A stretch of DNA of 64,000 nucleotides. It comes from Cycas panzhihuaensis. Taxonomy: Eukaryota > Cycadophyta. The stretch lies in NCBI GenBank assembly GCA_023213395.1, contig CM041465.1, positions 7,006,001 through 7,070,000 of the forward strand, read 5' to 3'. Positions 22,356 to 33,249 of this stretch are shown piece by piece. Under the pieces are notes generated by a model, which searched no databases, was not told where the DNA came from, and saw only the letters and a list, made by a program, of their open reading frames with translations. The translations under genes and the position numbers were made by a program. Position 1 is the stretch's first letter, and each line of letters begins with the position of its first letter.

Positions 22356-23794
22356 TTTCTAATACCACGCCCCTTTTTCAATCAACAAATTCACCCATCA
22401 ATCTTAACAAACTTTCTCATGTCTCATGTTCCTCATATTACAAACTTCATCATCATATCATTGCCTTATGCATCTCATATATTTCCAAATAGTTACATAT
22501 AAAGAAACACTTATTTCACCATAGAATCAAAGCTTATATCACATACATCTCACATAAATCATGCATACCTCGCATCACCATTAAATCACCAAGACACATC
22601 ATACTTCACTTAATTGCCCAAAACACAACTCATGCCACAACACCACTCAACAAAGTTTGTTTCCCTATAACTCAGGTAACTTAAAAAAACTCATCCTTAT
22701 TTGTATTTAGTTAATTGAAAAAACATTATCAAAACAACTCTAATTTTTCCCTTAACATGCCCAACAAATGTCTAATCTTGTCATGTAACCTCACATGCAA
22801 CAAGCACCTCATTGCCTCAAATCATTATTTTTCTCGTCCTCAAATTTACCTTATCATGCCCATAAAGCTCCTTCAAGTAAATCATATTCCAGGAAACACT
22901 AAGTTTCCATATTCCATCCAACTCATTCATGCAAACACATGTACTATCGCTTCATTACCATATTATGTCATCATCACAATAGCTCTCTCATATGAACACA
23001 TGTAAGAAAGCACTCAAATTACCATTAAACAATCACCATCATACATCTCAAATCACTAATAGAGTGCCAAATACATTCACATCAATATGACTTAATATCT
23101 TCTCACATTACAATAATACTCTCCTATACACAACATACATAAGAGAGCCTTAAATAATCACCTCATTACCATTGCCTCATTCATGTCACCATATTAATAT
23201 GAAACCCTTAAATTCCCAAAAATTTATTTCTAAAAAAAATATAGCTCAAAAAAAATATGGATGGAAATGATGGCCTCTAAAATATAATTTCAATGGTTTA
23301 GATGAAATTGAATTTTGATATCTAAATCAAAAGTTATACTCCTTTTAAGAATTTCATAATTAGGGTTTCTAAGGACTGTAATAGTACCTTCTGATAAACT
23401 ACTAATAACTTTTTATTATGAACTCTAATGAACCTCAACCACTTCCATTAGAAAGTAAATTTAAAAACACACAGAATCATAAAAATTTTGAGGTCATTTG
23501 GATACCTATAGCTAAAGTTATTGTTGTTTGAAGTTGAGGTTGCAGATCTATCCCAAAAATACAACGACAGAAAAAAAACATGCCAAAATTAATTATGCTG
23601 TAATTTTTGCACTTTCACCCCAAAATCTATAGTGTGACTACTTAAATTTTATAAAATGAACTATTTCAACTTAATTTCGCCATTACTTTTTAGAAATTTC
23701 AATGTTTATTCTCTCGAATATGCTTTCAACCCTTGATGGCACCTCCTAAATTACCACTCTAATACCAAACAAAAATACCTCTATCAACCTGGGT
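22356..23794 (-). other. R6 leader, 1.4 kb, noncoding
   Basis: AT-rich sequence between the PBS and gag with no recognisable protein on either strand. The open frame 22715-23005 has no domain signature. On the minus strand it includes many TATGAGATG-like words, a possible decayed simple-sequence array. Confidence 0.55.
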
Positions 23795-23806
23795 GCTTTG
23801 ATACCA
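23795..23806 (-). other. R6 primer-binding site
   Basis: The minus strand reads TGGTATCAAAGC directly after the 5' LTR, a close variant of the initiator tRNA-Met site. Confidence 0.88.
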
Positions 23807-24032
23807 TGTTGGAAAATAGAACCTACAATAAGATATTTGTAAGCATAAACAAACACCTCCATAGGATCAAATAGTCCCCTTAAGGTACCTCCATTTTATT
23901 AACAAAACATCATTATAACATCATACAATATGATACACTATGTTGTGTATTTATAATATATGTCAATATAGTGAGAGTGAAATCCACTTACATGTGGGAT
24001 AAAACAACTATGCATTATTAATATTCCAACAT
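23807..24032 (-). repeat. R6 5' LTR
   Basis: 226 bp, starting TGTTGGAAAATAG and ending ATTCCAACA on the plus strand, followed by the TTATC duplication at 24033-24037. Confidence 0.93.
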
Positions 24033-24037
24033 TATCA

Positions 24038-24707
24038 ACACAAATAAAATAATATATCAAGAATGTTTTGATGAAATCTCTACTAAACATAAAGAGACTA
24101 TGGTTAAATGCATTGATGAGACCACTACTACTATTAAAGATGTTGAGAGTGATGAATCAATAGAAGTTTATATAGATGACAATATTATTTCAAAGAAAAT
24201 TGAATATGACTCTAATGGTCCTATAGAAGATGAGTTTCATATTGATTTAAGTCTAAATGATGTTCTTGCTTTGAGTAATGATTCAAGTTCAAAGAGCACA
24301 CAAACTGATGAAGATTTCACTCCAAAGGTTATTGTTATATATGGTGATCAAGAATTTATACAGGATATTGATGACAAACAACTTGTATTTAAAGATGGTT
24401 ACTTATAAGATCTACATCAAAATTAGGGTAGACTAGGTATGATGAATAATCAATATTTGTATTTGCTAGAGCTACTATAGCAAAGACATCATTATAGGAT
24501 TGAAGATGAAAATCAAGCTAAGTACATCATCCTACAAAGGCATCAATACAGAATTAAAAATAAAAATCAAGTTGAAGATATCATTCTATAATAAAGACAT
24601 CACTACAAGATTAAAGACAATGATCAAGTTGGAGACATCATTTTCAAAAAATTTCTAAGGACAAGGTGGTATAAATACAAATGACCTAAATATGCATTAA
24701 GGAGGAG
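24038..24707 (+). pseudogene. R5 second ORF (acidic, repeat-containing), split by R6
   Basis: This is the plus-strand homologue of the R6 acidic ORF. Its start (ATGAAGAAAG at 20971-20980) lies left of R6 and the body resumes at 24038. From 24100 to 24408 it is open ('ETTTTIKDVESDESIEVYID', 'DIDDKQLVFKDGYL'). After a stop it continues through the IED repeats ('HHYRIEDENQAKYII', 'HQYRIKNKNQVEDII', 'HHYKIKDNDQVGDII') to the polypurine tract AAGGAGGAG at 24699-24707. Similar length and motif order to R6 show that this ORF is a family trait. Confidence 0.7.
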
Positions 24708-24959
24708 TGTTTGAATATTAGTAAAGCATATTTGTTATGTCCTACATGCAAGTGGATCCCATACTCACTATCATATCGTGTATTATAAATACACATGTTA
24801 TATATCATATGAAATGATTTAATGTAATATTTTTGTTATGGAATTAATACAATTTGAGGTACCTTAAGGGTATTTGAGGTACCTTAAGGGTACTGTTTGA
24901 TCCTAAGGTGGTTTGTTTTTATTTTGCGAATATTATTTTTGTGTAGATTTGGTTTATCA
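24708..24959 (+). repeat. R5 3' LTR
   Basis: It starts TGTTTGAATATTAG after the polypurine tract and matches 19898-20127. It carries a private tandem duplication of about 20 bp (TTTGAGGTACCTTAAGGGTA, about 24854-24893). The end is uncertain and no clear target duplication is found. Confidence 0.82.
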
Positions 24960-25036
24960 ATAGTATGAGGGCTAACATGAATGAAAATAAGGGCTAACGG
25001 GCCATAAGTTTAAACTTTATACAATCAAATTAAAAT
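24960..25036. other. Short flank between R5 and R7
   Basis: Noncoding. It contains GAGGGCTAAC, as does the sequence left of R5. AAAAT at 25032-25036 is the R7 target duplication. Confidence 0.5.
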
Positions 25037-25482
25037 TGTAATAATAGGTATCATGTACAATATCAATATGATTAATTAATTAAGCATTCATAGGAGGAAA
25101 TTGACATTGCACATGTACACATATTTGGTAGGTGGAAAACCCCTTCTAGGGAAGAAAAAACACCTCTTAAAAGTATGAGTTTATTGACTAAAATCTTTTA
25201 CATAGCTTTCAAAAATAGACCTAACCAAGAATACCTACGTACAAACTAAAGATGAAATCAGCCTTCAGTCAGGATTATGACAGCGTCCTAGATATCTCGA
25301 CCAACTCCTAGAATCTAGGAGAGGCTATTTAAATAATGAGAGGTTCATTGAAATAGGCAATTGCTCATTTCAACGATCTTTACATAATAAATAATTAACA
25401 TTAACTTTATAAAATAGAACTTTACATAACTTAAATTTATATTTAGACATGTGATAAAAAGGTTACATTAGTTTTTCTAACA
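25037..25482 (-). repeat. R7 3' LTR
   Basis: 446 bp, the same length as its partner, followed by the minus-strand polypurine tract read from 25483-25492. It contains a short palindrome-like CTCCTAGAATCTAGGAG near 25309, also present in the other copy and in diverged form in R15. Confidence 0.95.
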
Positions 25483-25569
25483 TCCTCCTTTAATATTAAC
25501 TTTTTGTACAATGAAGAAGATAAAGAAAAGTCTTCATCATGTTGATCCCTCTTTGATGGAGACTTCTCT

Positions 25570-27030
25570 TATCTTTAACAAATCTCACAGATTTAAGAAC
25601 TTGACTTTAGTCAATGGTTTGGTAAGGATATCAGCAACCTGTAGATCTATAGGATAATAAGATAAATAAATGATATTATCAATAACAAGATTACGAATAA
25701 AATGTTAATGTAATTCAATATGTTTAGTTCTAGAATGAGCAACTAGATTGGTAGCAATAGCAATAGCAATAGCACCTTGATTATCAACTTTAAGTTCTAT
25801 AGAAGAGTTAGGAAATAGACCAATTTCATTTAAAAGAGATTTGATTCAGAGTGCTTCTTTGCTTTCTTCAATGAGTGCTCGATATTCAGCTTCAGTTGTG
25901 GATAAAGCTAGAACCTACATTTTTTTACTGGACCATGTAATAGGTGAGGAATTTAGAAAAAAAAACATAACCTGCTATTGACTTATGGTGATTTGAGTCG
26001 CCTTCCCAATCTGAATCAATATACCCTATTAAAGTTAAAGGATTACTACAAGAATTATAAGTTAGGCCATAAAAAAATAGTATTTTAAAGATATCAAAGA
26101 ATACATTTAGCAGCTTTCCAGTGTGATTCATGTGGTTTTTGCATATAACGTGAACATAAAGCAACAGCATAAGATATATTTGGTCAAGTATGCATTAAAT
26201 AAATAAGGCTGCCAATAAGCTATCTATATAAAGTTAGATCACACAAGGGTGTAGAACAATCAGTAGATAATTTTACTCCTAATTATAAGGGATTAGAGAC
26301 TGGTTTAATATTTTCCATGTAAATCGTTTGATTAGGTCTAAAATATATTTTGGTTGAGATATGGTTATTTTAGAATTGTGTTGATAAATTTGTAATCCAA
26401 GAAAATAATGCAAGAGACCTAGATCAATCATTTTAAATTTAGTCATCAAGGTTGTTTTTAGTCGATGAATGTTGTTATTTGAAGATCCTATGATGATGAT
26501 ATCATCAACATATAGGATTAATATGGTAAGATTCTCATTTTCATATTTAAAATAGAGATTTGAATCACTGATATATCAAGTGTATCCAATTTAAATTAGG
26601 TAATCATCAACTTTTGTATACCAAGCTTGAGGAGCTTGTTTCAATCCATAGATGGATTTCTTTAGTTTACAAACTAAGTTAGGGTTGTCAATAAAACCAA
26701 GCAGTTGAGACATGTAGATCTCTTCTTTGAGATCACCATTTAGAAATACGCTAGGGCAATAATAGTTTTAATAGTATTCATCTTTGCAACAAATGTGAAG
26801 GTTTTATTATAGTTTATACCATCGATTTAAGAGAATCCTTTCGCAACTAGGTGAGCTTTATGTTTTTTAATAGCTCATGTTGAATTGTATTTGATTCGAT
26901 AAACCCATTTACAATGAACTATATTTTTCCCTGGTGGAAGAGGAACGAGATCCCAAGTTGAATTCTTGTTTAAAGCATCAATTTTAATTTGCATGGCTTA
27001 CTGCCATATGAGATTGTTGTTCATTATTTA
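25570..27030 (-). pseudogene. R7 copia reverse transcriptase and RNase H, broken
   Basis: The minus strand encodes RT with an intact YVDD box at 26501-26512 ('LYVDDIIIIGSSN'), preceded by the 'QAPQAWYTKVDDY' region near 26600. RNase H follows: TLIGYIDSDWEGD (about 26020), 'TTEAEYRALIEE'-like at 25880, 'KVDNQGAIAIAIA', 'SRTKHIELH' and 'VADILTKPLTKVKFL' near 25610. Several stops and frameshifts interrupt the domain, so no long frame survives except 26170-25925. Confidence 0.88.
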
Positions 27031-27059
27031 AAAGTTTTAGGATCATTATTGGCCATTAT

Positions 27060-28200
27060 TTTAGCCATTAATGTATAATTAGCTTGTAATTTTTGACAAT
27101 GTATTCTCCTGGTATCTAAAGGATTACCTACGTCAGATCCAACATCAAAAAGAGTTTTCTTTGCCCATATAGGTTGTTTGTTTGTAATAGTTTCTTTAGT
27201 CATAGGTTGATCTAAAGAGCTATATTGAGAGTAAGGATTTATTGCGGTTGGGTTAGATAAAGTCTAGTTCTAGATTTGTATGGATAATGATTCTATCGCT
27301 TCAGGGTCAGATTGTTTTTCTGAGGAGTCAACCAAATAAGTGTTGGTTAACAAATTCTCAATTAGGAGTTCTATGTAAGTAGAATTTGATGTAGATCATT
27401 CTTCATCAAATATTATATCACGTAAGATTGAGATCTTATGTGTGTTTGCATCTAGAAGTCTATATGCTTTACTTTCTTCACTGTATCCAATGAAGATGTA
27501 TTTTTGACTTTTAGGGTCTAGTTTCTTATGTTTTTCCTTGGAAACATGTCCCCATACAATACTTCTAAAGATTTTAAGACGTTTAACTAAAGGTTTATGA
27601 CCAGACCATTTTTGTTCTAACGTAACATTTTTTAAGGTCTTATTAGGTAGACGATTTAGGAGATAGTTAGAGCAAGTAATCACTTCTACCCATAACTTTA
27701 GATCAAGATTTTTTGCATATAGCATGTATCGAGTCATTTCAACTAGAGTACGGTTTTTGCATTCAACAACATCGTTTTATTGTAGAGTTTAAGCAACAAA
27801 ATGCTAAAATTAAATTTCATATTTTTTGCAAAAGGAAATAAATTTTTTACTTAGGTATTCTTTAATATTATCAGATATGAAAATTTTAATTTTTGAGTTT
27901 GATTGATTTTCGGCAAGTGTTTTGAATTCACTAAAGATGTTAAATACTTGATTATGAGTCTTGAGTGTGTACATCTAATATTTTCTCAAAAAATCATCAA
28001 TAAAGGTAATGAAATAACGACTGCCAGAGTATGAAGTTACATGGAATGGTCCACATATATCAGAGTGAACAAGTTCGAGTGGAACTTTCACTCTAAATTA
28101 GGTCTGATGTAGAAAGGGATCCATGTGTTGCTTACCTATTACGCAGGCTTCACAAACACCATAGATAGTATTTAGGGATGGAAGACCATGAACTATTTCA
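27060..28200 (-). pseudogene. R7 copia integrase, partly open
   Basis: An open stretch of 113 codons (27737-27396) covers the region after the catalytic core (MTRYMLYAKNLDLKLWVEVI, 'WSGHKPLVKRLKIFRS', 'SILRDIIFDEE'). Upstream, in broken frames, are '[19 protein letters not shown]', 'TFIDDF', a second motif ISDNIKEY that keeps its Asp, and 'NDVVECKNRTLVEM' with Glu present. The zinc-binding module (CEACVIGKQHM) lies near 28130-28165. The DDE residues are recognisable but the frame is not intact. Confidence 0.88.
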
Positions 28201-28700
28201 TGTCATTTTAGATAGTGAAGTTTTCCATAACTAGTATAGCCAAACCATGCATGCCATAATTTATTGACTAGGTCAAATTTGGCTATAAGGGCACTAAAGG
28301 ACTTTGTTTTAGTATTTTGTAAGCTAGTTAAGCTATAAAGACCTATTTTATAATCAATAGGTCTAGAGGCAATAGATTTAAATTTGTTTAATGGTTCTTT
28401 AATGATAAATTTATCTTTCTAGAATTCGACAACAAGATCTTTCTGGCAAATTTGGTAAATAGAAAGAAGATTTGGTAATAAACCAGGCACGTAGAATATG
28501 TCCTTGATTGAGCTATCTTTTAGAGTGACATTACCTGATCCTTTCACTTTGAGTTGAGATCCACTCCTGAAAGAAATCTCTTCTTCAGAGTTAATATCAA
28601 ATTGATAAGTAATTAAATTCTCCTGGTATCCTGTCATGTGATGGGAAGCACTAGAGTCAAGAATCTATTGTGGTGATATAGTAGATGAAGCAATGAAGGC
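28201..28700 (-). pseudogene. R7 copia protease
   Basis: The active-site segment ILDSSASHHMTG has Asp at 28656-28658, with Ser in place of Gly. The open part 28637-28419 continues 'GSQLKVKGSGNVTLKDSS', 'IFYVPGLLPNLLSIYQI', the typical flap and C-terminal half. Stops flank both sides. Confidence 0.86.
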
Positions 28701-29696
28701 AGAGGTGGAAGTAGTTAAAGAATGATTATATGATTGGGGTTGAGATTGAATTCCCTTAGAATCTTTCTAGGCTTCTGAAGTTATCCTACTTTTATATACA
28801 TCAATGGTGTGGCCTTTTTTATGGCAATAAGTATAATTAATATTATGTGAAGGATTTATAGTGTTCCAATTTGGAACAAACTATTTAGAGGGATTCTGGT
28901 ATCTTGGTGGTCCAGAATACTTAGTATTATTTTAAGAAGTAGATGGTGGACCCTTATGAGGTTTCTAAAACTTAGGACTACTATTGTAATTATTTTGATG
29001 TTTAGTTTTATGTTAAAGTTTTGATTTTGAAAAGAAGGCCTAAGAAGGATCCTTTAATTTTCTGGTTTGAATCAACATTATTTGGTGTTTTATTAGTTGA
29101 TTTGTCAACTGATTGAAGGTTATTGGTGGATTACTAGCTTGCTGTCTAACAATCTTAAAGAGATTAAAATGCTTCAGAAGTTTGTTTATTGCCAACCAAA
29201 CAAATATATCGTCATCTTTGGCATGTGTGATTTTTTCTACTTTATCACCTATTTTTACTATAGATTTAATACAATTCCCTAATTCTTTGTTGATAAGTTG
29301 AATTTTGGATAATAAGTCTTTGAATTTAGAAAAGTCATCATAGTTGAGGTTATATAATTATTGTTCTATGATAGATAATTATTGTGTGTCAATCTTGTCA
29401 TATTTCTCCTTAGGGGTTTTCCAGACAGTTTCAAGATCATCTGTATCAGCAAATTATTGACTAATGTCTGGTGAAAGAGTTGATAGGATGGTGCCTAGGG
29501 CTATATCACAATTTATCAGATAGACCATATAGCTATCTGATTTTTCGTCTTTAGGTTTTGTAAATTCACCTGTAACATATCGCCATATCTTTTGCTATTT
29601 AAGCTGATGGGATATTCGATTCTTCCAGTCGGCATAATTTGAGCCGTTTAAAACTAGAATTGGTATAGAGGAGGTTGAACTTAGCATGACTGACAT
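28701..29696 (-). pseudogene. R7 copia gag, broken
   Basis: Gag starts at the ATG read from 29696 (MSVMLSSTSSIPILVLNGSN), followed by 'YADWKNRISHQLK' and 'YVTGEFTKPKDEKSDSYM', 'DIALGTILSTLSPDIS', 'NYDDFSKFKDLLSKIQ' and 'LLKHFNLFKIVRQ'. A single zinc-knuckle relic (TYCHKKGHTIDVYK, first and last Cys changed to Tyr) lies near 28790-28835. Stops sit at expected Gln and Trp positions. Confidence 0.85.
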
Positions 29697-29961
29697 TATG
29701 GATATAACACGATGATTAGAGATCCTCTTTGAAAGAGGTTGTGACAAGTTTAGAGATCCTCTTGAAAGAGGTTTGACAAGTTTGACTGTAGGTGAATTAA
29801 TAGGTCACAAACTTATTGATAACCACTGAACATTAAAGGTATCCTTTAATTTTCCATTGATAATTAATGGAGACATTTAATCAGATATTTATGGTAGAGA
29901 TATGAAAAAGTGCTTAGAGTTATTGTTGTTAATTTAGATAATTTGAGTAAATATCATCCCC

Positions 29962-29992
<31 letters not shown>

Positions 29993-30860
29993 TCCCTTGT
30001 TATTAAAATAACTTAATATTTTAAAAGAATATTAAGTTGATTTTAAGAAAATTTTATTTTATAACAAATTTTAGGTTATTAACGAGGAAAACAATTAAAG
30101 TTAAATTAAATAAAGTTGTATGAATGATGGATAAAATGAGATTACTCCATAAAGGCACTCCCATATAAGAAGCCACTTTCAATATAGGTCATACCCATCA
30201 CATGACATAATATCCTAGCTTATCTATATTAAAGTTTCATTTCTCAACCCCATGAGACTACTTCTTAATATAAATTACACAAATAATTACTCTTAACTTC
30301 ATGGACCTTCATCAAACTAACACATATTACTTATTATTATGGTTTGGGCACCAAGAGATTTTAGTTTATTTTAGTTTCTAGTATAATATAATATATATTT
30401 TGTATCATTACCCCTAATATATAGTGACATTAACCACTCTAATCATAACACACAAGAATTTCACATAATAACTCATGATTTATTCTCTAAACAAAATGTG
30501 TCCTAAATCTACTTTTATTCATCATCTTCTTATTTTAGTTATTGTTCTAGATTTCATCATTTTCTTTAGCATCTTGAGCTAAGATTAATGGAAAAGGGGG
30601 AGAGGGAGGAAAGGATGGACTTGAATAGAATTTAAACTAATCAAAAGAATTTTTATTAAAAAAATTAAAAAAAAGAATATATAAAATTTATTTTAATAAT
30701 GGGTCTGTTGTTAACAAAACCCTACTTGGACTATTCTCCTCGAGGTGATTAGGGCGGTAGTGACTGGCTTCATCTTCAAATTAGTGATGGCAAGGCAATG
30801 TCTATGGCATTCAATCTTCATAGAATCTCTAGTTCCTTAGCAGGAAAGCACTCCTTCTAT
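29697..30860 (-). other. R7 leader, gag-proximal part
   Basis: Noncoding. It contains a local tandem duplication at about 29717-29782 (AGAGATCCTCTTGAAAGAGG twice) and a pure (TA)n microsatellite at 29964-29992. I see no coding sequence until the captured gene piece at 30866. Confidence 0.6.
29964..29992. repeat. (TA)n microsatellite
   Basis: About 14 uninterrupted TA units inside the R7 leader. Confidence 0.95.
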
Positions 30861-30865
30861 CTGCG

Positions 30866-31350
30866 ATGGAGTCATTCGAGTCGATGTTGAAGAAGCCCCG
30901 TGGTTACGATGTAGCAGTGACACACAACAATAATGGGTTGCCCTAGTTGCATGGCCCTAATCTTGGGGTTAATGCTGTAGAGAATAGTAAAGGGTTACCT
31001 TGGACGTTGCAAGCTATTAATCCCAAGGTTAGTGGTGTTTCTACTATGCCTGCAGTATCAGACTACCCCGGCTTTCCCAGTGCCATGTCAAGATTACCTG
31101 GTTCTACCTTTAGGATGTCTATAGGGCCTTGTGATAATGCATAAGTTTTAGGGTTTCAACATGGCAATGGATGTCTAAATGGATGTCCTTATGGCACAAA
31201 TTATCGCTTGAAGCACGACCTGACTGATAATAGAGAACTCAATCCATAGATGTTACCTTCGGGAGGCAAGTCTAAACCTTGTATAAATTTTTTCAGTACA
31301 TCTGGATGCCCATATGGAGAAGGATGCCATTTCTTGCATTATGTGCTAGG
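30866..31350 (+). pseudogene. Captured host gene fragment: CCCH zinc-finger protein, antisense in R7
   Basis: The plus strand holds about 160 codons in one frame from an ATG at 30866 (MESFESMLKKPRGYDVAVTH), with three stops at likely Gln positions (about 30941, 31142, 31247). It ends with a CCCH finger: KPCINFFSTSGCPYGEGCHF then LHYV, spacing C-x8-C-x5-C-x3-H, at about 31275-31345. This context (Ser-Gly before the second Cys, Phe-Leu-His-Tyr-Val after) is characteristic of plant CCCH proteins that also carry a KH RNA-binding domain. After LHYV-LG the sequence diverges at AG|GTAGTATC, which could be an exon/intron boundary. The KH domain and a second finger are absent. The region is more GC-rich than the element and lies between the PBS and gag of R7, on the opposite strand. 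It is a transduplicated gene piece, not an active gene. Confidence 0.8.
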
Positions 31351-31467
31351 TAGTATCAGTTTTTGTAACCATTTACTGTAATACTGAGATTTACAACTGC
31401 TCCAGCCTGTTTCCTTATTGGTGCCATTGGAGTACTGGCCATGACTAGTGTTGGAGCTAACCCTAGA

Positions 31468-31479
31468 GCTCCGATACCA
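31468..31479 (-). other. R7 primer-binding site
   Basis: The minus strand reads TGGTATCGGAGC beside the 5' LTR, one base from the initiator tRNA-Met site. Confidence 0.9.
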
Positions 31480-31925
31480 TGTAAGAATAGGTATCATATA
31501 CAATATCAGTAGGATCAATTAATTAAGCATTTACAAGAGGAAATTGACATTGCACATATACACATATTTGGTAGGTGGAAAACTGCTTTTGGGGAAGAAA
31601 AACCACCTCTTGAAAGTATGAGTTTATTGACTAAAATATTTTACATAGCTTTCAAAAATAAACCTGACCAAGAATACCTACGTACCAACTAAAGATGAAA
31701 TTAGCCTTCAGTCAGGCTTATCATAGCCTCCTGGATATCTCGATTAACTCCTAGAATCTAGGAGAGGCTATTTAAATAATGAGAGGTTTGTTAAAATGGG
31801 CAGTTGCTCATTTTAACAACCTTTACATAATAAATAATTAACATTAACTTTATAAAATGGACCTTTACATAACTTAAATTTATATTTAAACATGTGATCA
31901 AAAAGTAACATTAGCTTTTCTAACA
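31480..31925 (-). repeat. R7 5' LTR
   Basis: 446 bp, partner of 25037-25482, followed by the AAAAT duplication (31926-31930). Confidence 0.95.
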
Positions 31926-31930
31926 AAAAT

Positions 31931-32796
31931 TTTTGAAAACTCTAAAATATTTGATTAAATAAAGTGAATTAAGAATAATAATAAAAATGTAGTTGACTTG
32001 CACAAACCTACGTGCACAAAGAGGAGTTTTGGAGAGCTTGATCTATTTATTAGAGTAACAGATTGAGATAGAAATTGATGGGAGAATATATCTCCTAGAT
32101 GCCTAAACATCTCTAAAGTTTCACAAGGAATGGATCAACACAAGCAAAGAATGAAGCAACAGAACCTAGGGAGATCGTGGAGGGTGTGCAGAGGTCGTGG
32201 AAGCCATACAGACAGAAAAGAGGCAAGAATAGACTGGAAATAGGCCCAAGTAGACACTAAAATAACCATGCCTAGTTATAATGAGGCCTAAAGGAAATTA
32301 GAAGAAAAAATAATTAAAAATTAAATGGTGCAGTATGGGTTTTAAGTAGCCAAAAAGAGTGAGCTTGCTTGTAGAAGCTTTATCTCGCAATAGGAGTGAT
32401 GAAAATCAAAACTGCCTTTTCTGGCATAGAGCTAACTTAGAGAGCTTCCAAACGAATGGTCACGTGATATAGTTTGGGTCATCGTTAAGAGTGCAAAAGT
32501 CTATAGAAGTCTAGTTTTCTTGAAAAACCTTAAAAAATCAATGAAAATTGATTAAAAATTTAAAAATTATTAATTAAAATACTAATATAATGACTTCAAA
32601 TAATTGTTAGGTTGTATACAATAATTATAGCTATAAAAATATGAGAAGAAAATGAATATATTAATCATATACAGCAAAAATATGTAGAAAACTAATAATA
32701 TTTTAAATATTTGCATGTAATGTATATAAAACTATTGAAAATAATATAAATATAATTAAAGCATTCAAGAAATAAGCTTTCCATGATTGCTCGATT
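31931..32796. other. Unassigned noncoding sequence
   Basis: AT-rich with one GC-richer patch at 32090-32260 containing a near-duplicated phrase (GATCGTGGAGGGTGTGCAGAGGTCGTGGAAG, at about 32170; only the GTCGTGG core is repeated). No recognisable protein. The PBS-like site at its right end suggests it is the leader of an older minus-strand element split by R5 and R7. Confidence 0.4.
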
Positions 32797-33210
32797 GCTC
32801 TAATACCAAACATAAGCACCAAGGAGTAGAGTAGAACATGACCATTATGCCATCACGCTAAAAATATTAATATAATTCCAAAAGTAGGTGGTGTTGAAAA
32901 ACACTAAGGTATTATGCCCTTAATATTTATAGATCGAGAGGTGGGCATGAGCCTACCTCAATTGATATTTTTTTGAAAAATAAAATAATAAAATATTAAA
33001 TAAATTAATGCATACCTTTATCTGATTATGGTTGAAGTACGCTTGAAACGACTAGGACAACCTACATACTCCTAAAGCACTTTGCAAACTTTTAATATAA
33101 AATAATGAACATTATATCTAACAAAAATAATACATAAAACATGTTATGTATTTAAATGTTAGGCAAGTCTAGTTAATACATAACTTCTCCCACTCTTCTT
33201 TGTACTTTAA
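32797..33210 (-). repeat. LTR-like block with primer site
   Basis: The minus strand has TGGTATTAGAGC at about 32797-32808, followed upstream by an AT-rich block containing TATAAATATTAAGGG (about 32935), a TATA-like box. A similar TATA context (CTATAAATATTAAGGG) occurs in the solo LTR at 60220. The ends are not clean, so this is a tentative 5' LTR of an otherwise unseen element. Confidence 0.4.
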
Positions 33211-33249
33211 AAAGTCTATAAAACTTAGGTTAAAATTTTTGTTTGCTTG

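Larger units (their letters stand above)
20988..24032 (-). mobile_element. R6, non-autonomous gag-bearing LTR retrotransposon (about 3.0 kb)
   Basis: LTRs of 225 and 226 bp (20988-21212, 23807-24032) have TG..CA ends and the 5-bp duplication TTATC at 20983-20987 and 24033-24037. The PPT (AAGGGGGAG, minus) abuts the left LTR and the PBS abuts the right LTR. The 2.6-kb interior has a leader, a gag-like ORF and an acidic ORF, but no protease, integrase or RT motif in any frame. It is therefore a short LTR element dependent on enzymes from an autonomous relative. It inserted into a sister copy, R5, in opposite orientation. Confidence 0.92.
25037..31925 (-). mobile_element. R7, structurally complete Ty1/copia retrotransposon (6,889 bp)
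   Basis: Two 446-bp LTRs (25037-25482, 31480-31925) begin TGTAA and end CTAACA, flanked by AAAAT at 25032-25036 and 31926-31930. The minus-strand PPT AAAGGAGGA abuts the left LTR and the PBS abuts the right. Interior order on the minus strand is long leader, gag, protease, integrase, RT, RNase H. A hand count gives about 42 LTR differences (about 9%). The leader is unusual: it carries a fragment of a host CCCH zinc-finger gene in antisense. R15 at the right edge is a relative. Confidence 0.95.

Noticed and set aside
22715-23005. Plus-strand open frame of 96 codons in the R6 leader
   Set aside because: It is antisense, has no domain and no counterpart in R5; probably chance.
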